From an uncultured Collinsella sp. (lineage in GTDB: Bacteria > Actinomycetota > Coriobacteriia > Coriobacteriales > Coriobacteriaceae): a stretch of DNA of 6,314 nt. Shown here piece by piece: positions 5,747 to 6,314 of this stretch. How positions within the stretch are numbered: the first letter of the stretch is position 1; every line of letters begins with the position of its first letter. The stretch is taken from positions 1 through 6,314 of the forward strand of contig CAAENO010000204.1 in NCBI GenBank assembly GCA_900757385.1. Reading direction: 5' to 3'. The position numbers and the translations under genes are program-made. The notes beneath the pieces were generated by a model. The model was not told the origin of the DNA and searched no databases. It was given only the letters and a program-made list of their open reading frames with translations.

Positions 5747-6314
5747 CTAAAGCAGCTCACCGTGGCGGGCAATGTAGCGGTGCTTTGCCAGCTGGGTGAG
5801 CGCGATGTAGGCGGTAACGATGCCGATGAGCAGAGCGAAGAAGATTGGCGGCAGCGGCATGAGACCCAGCGCATCGGCGATGGGGCTTGCCGGCAGCCAG
5901 GTGACGAGCGCCAGGCCCAGCACGGTGAGGGCGCACAGTGCCGGTGCGGCATGGTCGCGCGGGCTCGGCAGGCGCGGGGAGCGCAGCATGTGGACCACGA
6001 GCGTCTGCGACCACATGGACTCGACAAACCAACCGCTCTGGAAGAGCGCCGTAAAGGTCGCCATGCCTGCGACGTTGCCCGCGACGGCAAGCTCTGCCCA
6101 GCTTGCGCCCACGGCGGCAGGGCACATCACAAAGAAGAGCGCGGCGAAGGTCACAATGTCAAACAGCGAGCTCACAGGGCCCAGCTCGAGCATGAAGCCC
6201 TTGATGGACGCGGCGTCCCAGGCGCGCGGGCGGGCGGTCCAGGCGTCGTCGACGGTGTCCCACGGCAGCGCGATGCACACGATCTCGTAGACCAGCGACA
6301 GCAGTACTAGCTGC
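5747..6314 (-). CDS. mgtA: Magnesium-transporting P-type ATPase, C-terminal part (partial)
   Basis: The frame is open from the right edge of the window to a TAG at 5747-5749, giving the last 189 residues. It matches the C-terminal membrane region of the MgtA/MgtB family, P-type ATPases that import Mg2+ across the cytoplasmic membrane. Visible landmarks are L-V-Y-E-I-V-C-I-A-L-P-W-D, L-G-P-V-S-S-L-F-D-I-V-T-F, the highly typical F-Q-S-G-W-F-V-E-S with S-Q-T-L-V-V-H-M-L-R, and an ending K-H-R-Y-I-A-R-H-G-E. About five transmembrane helices are present. The phosphorylation motif, the ATP-binding domain and the start lie beyond the window, so the ion specificity rests on the C-terminal signature alone. 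Whether an Mg2+-responsive leader controls it cannot be seen here. It is convergent with the lipoprotein operon and shares its hairpin terminator. No frameshift is visible in this part. Confidence 0.93.
   Translation of the reverse strand, partial: QLVLLSLVYEIVCIALPWDTVDDAWTARPRAWDAASIKGFMLELGPVSSLFDIVTFAALFFVMCPAAVGASWAELAVAGNVAGMATFTALFQSGWFVESMWSQTLVVHMLRSPRLPSPRDHAAPALCALTVLGLALVTWLPASPIADALGLMPLPPIFFALLIGIVTAYIALTQLAKHRYIARHGELL

Noticed and set aside
5702..6310. Plus-strand open frame opposite the mgtA-like gene
   Set aside because: The opposite strand has the unmistakable MgtA C-terminal signature. The plus-strand translation is rich in Arg, Gly and His with no domain.
1..6314. CRISPR array, tRNA, rRNA, transposase or phage genes
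   Set aside because: No regularly spaced repeat arrays, cloverleaf-like sequence, transposase motifs or phage structural proteins were seen on either strand.

Overview
The window looks like GC-rich chromosomal DNA from a gut Coriobacteriia-type actinobacterium, with Collinsella or a close relative the best guess. The support is indirect: high G+C, a membrane-embedded LuxR-type regulator of the kind expanded in Coriobacteriia/Eggerthellia, and several lineage-specific exported proteins. No rRNA, tRNA or other taxonomic marker is present, so the assignment is an inference.

Layout, left to right. Positions 1-71 hold the last 22 codons of an unidentified plus-strand gene. Positions 72-409 carry no convincing gene. 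They hold a long imperfect inverted repeat (115-174), a REP-like hairpin with the core GGGGAC (185-222), a pair of 9-bp direct repeats 23 bp apart, and an AT-rich stretch that probably contains the promoter of the next gene. Positions 410-1954 encode a 12-helix membrane protein with a C-terminal LuxR/GerE DNA-binding domain. It is followed at once by a perfect 14-bp stem hairpin with a T-run.

Positions 2100-5665 hold four plus-strand genes with gaps of 20, 73 and 35 bp and no convincing internal terminator, so they probably form one operon. They encode a small membrane-anchored protein, a 519-residue double-CxxC zinc-ribbon protein with a glycine-zipper-like segment and a Gln-rich coiled coil, and two lipoproteins that are diverged tandem paralogues. 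None has a function I can name. All four look soluble-to-envelope associated, and three of them end in a shared D-E-[LF]-W motif close to the C-terminus. The operon closes with a second copy of the GGGGAC-loop hairpin (17-bp perfect stem), which sits between convergent genes and can terminate both.

Positions 5747-6314, on the minus strand, are the C-terminal transmembrane part of an MgtA/MgtB-type magnesium-transporting P-type ATPase, cut by the window edge.

The most interesting points are the uncharacterised four-gene envelope operon bracketed by near-identical hairpins, the lipoprotein duplication, and a family of hairpins that keep the GGGGAC loop-side sequence while their stems differ.
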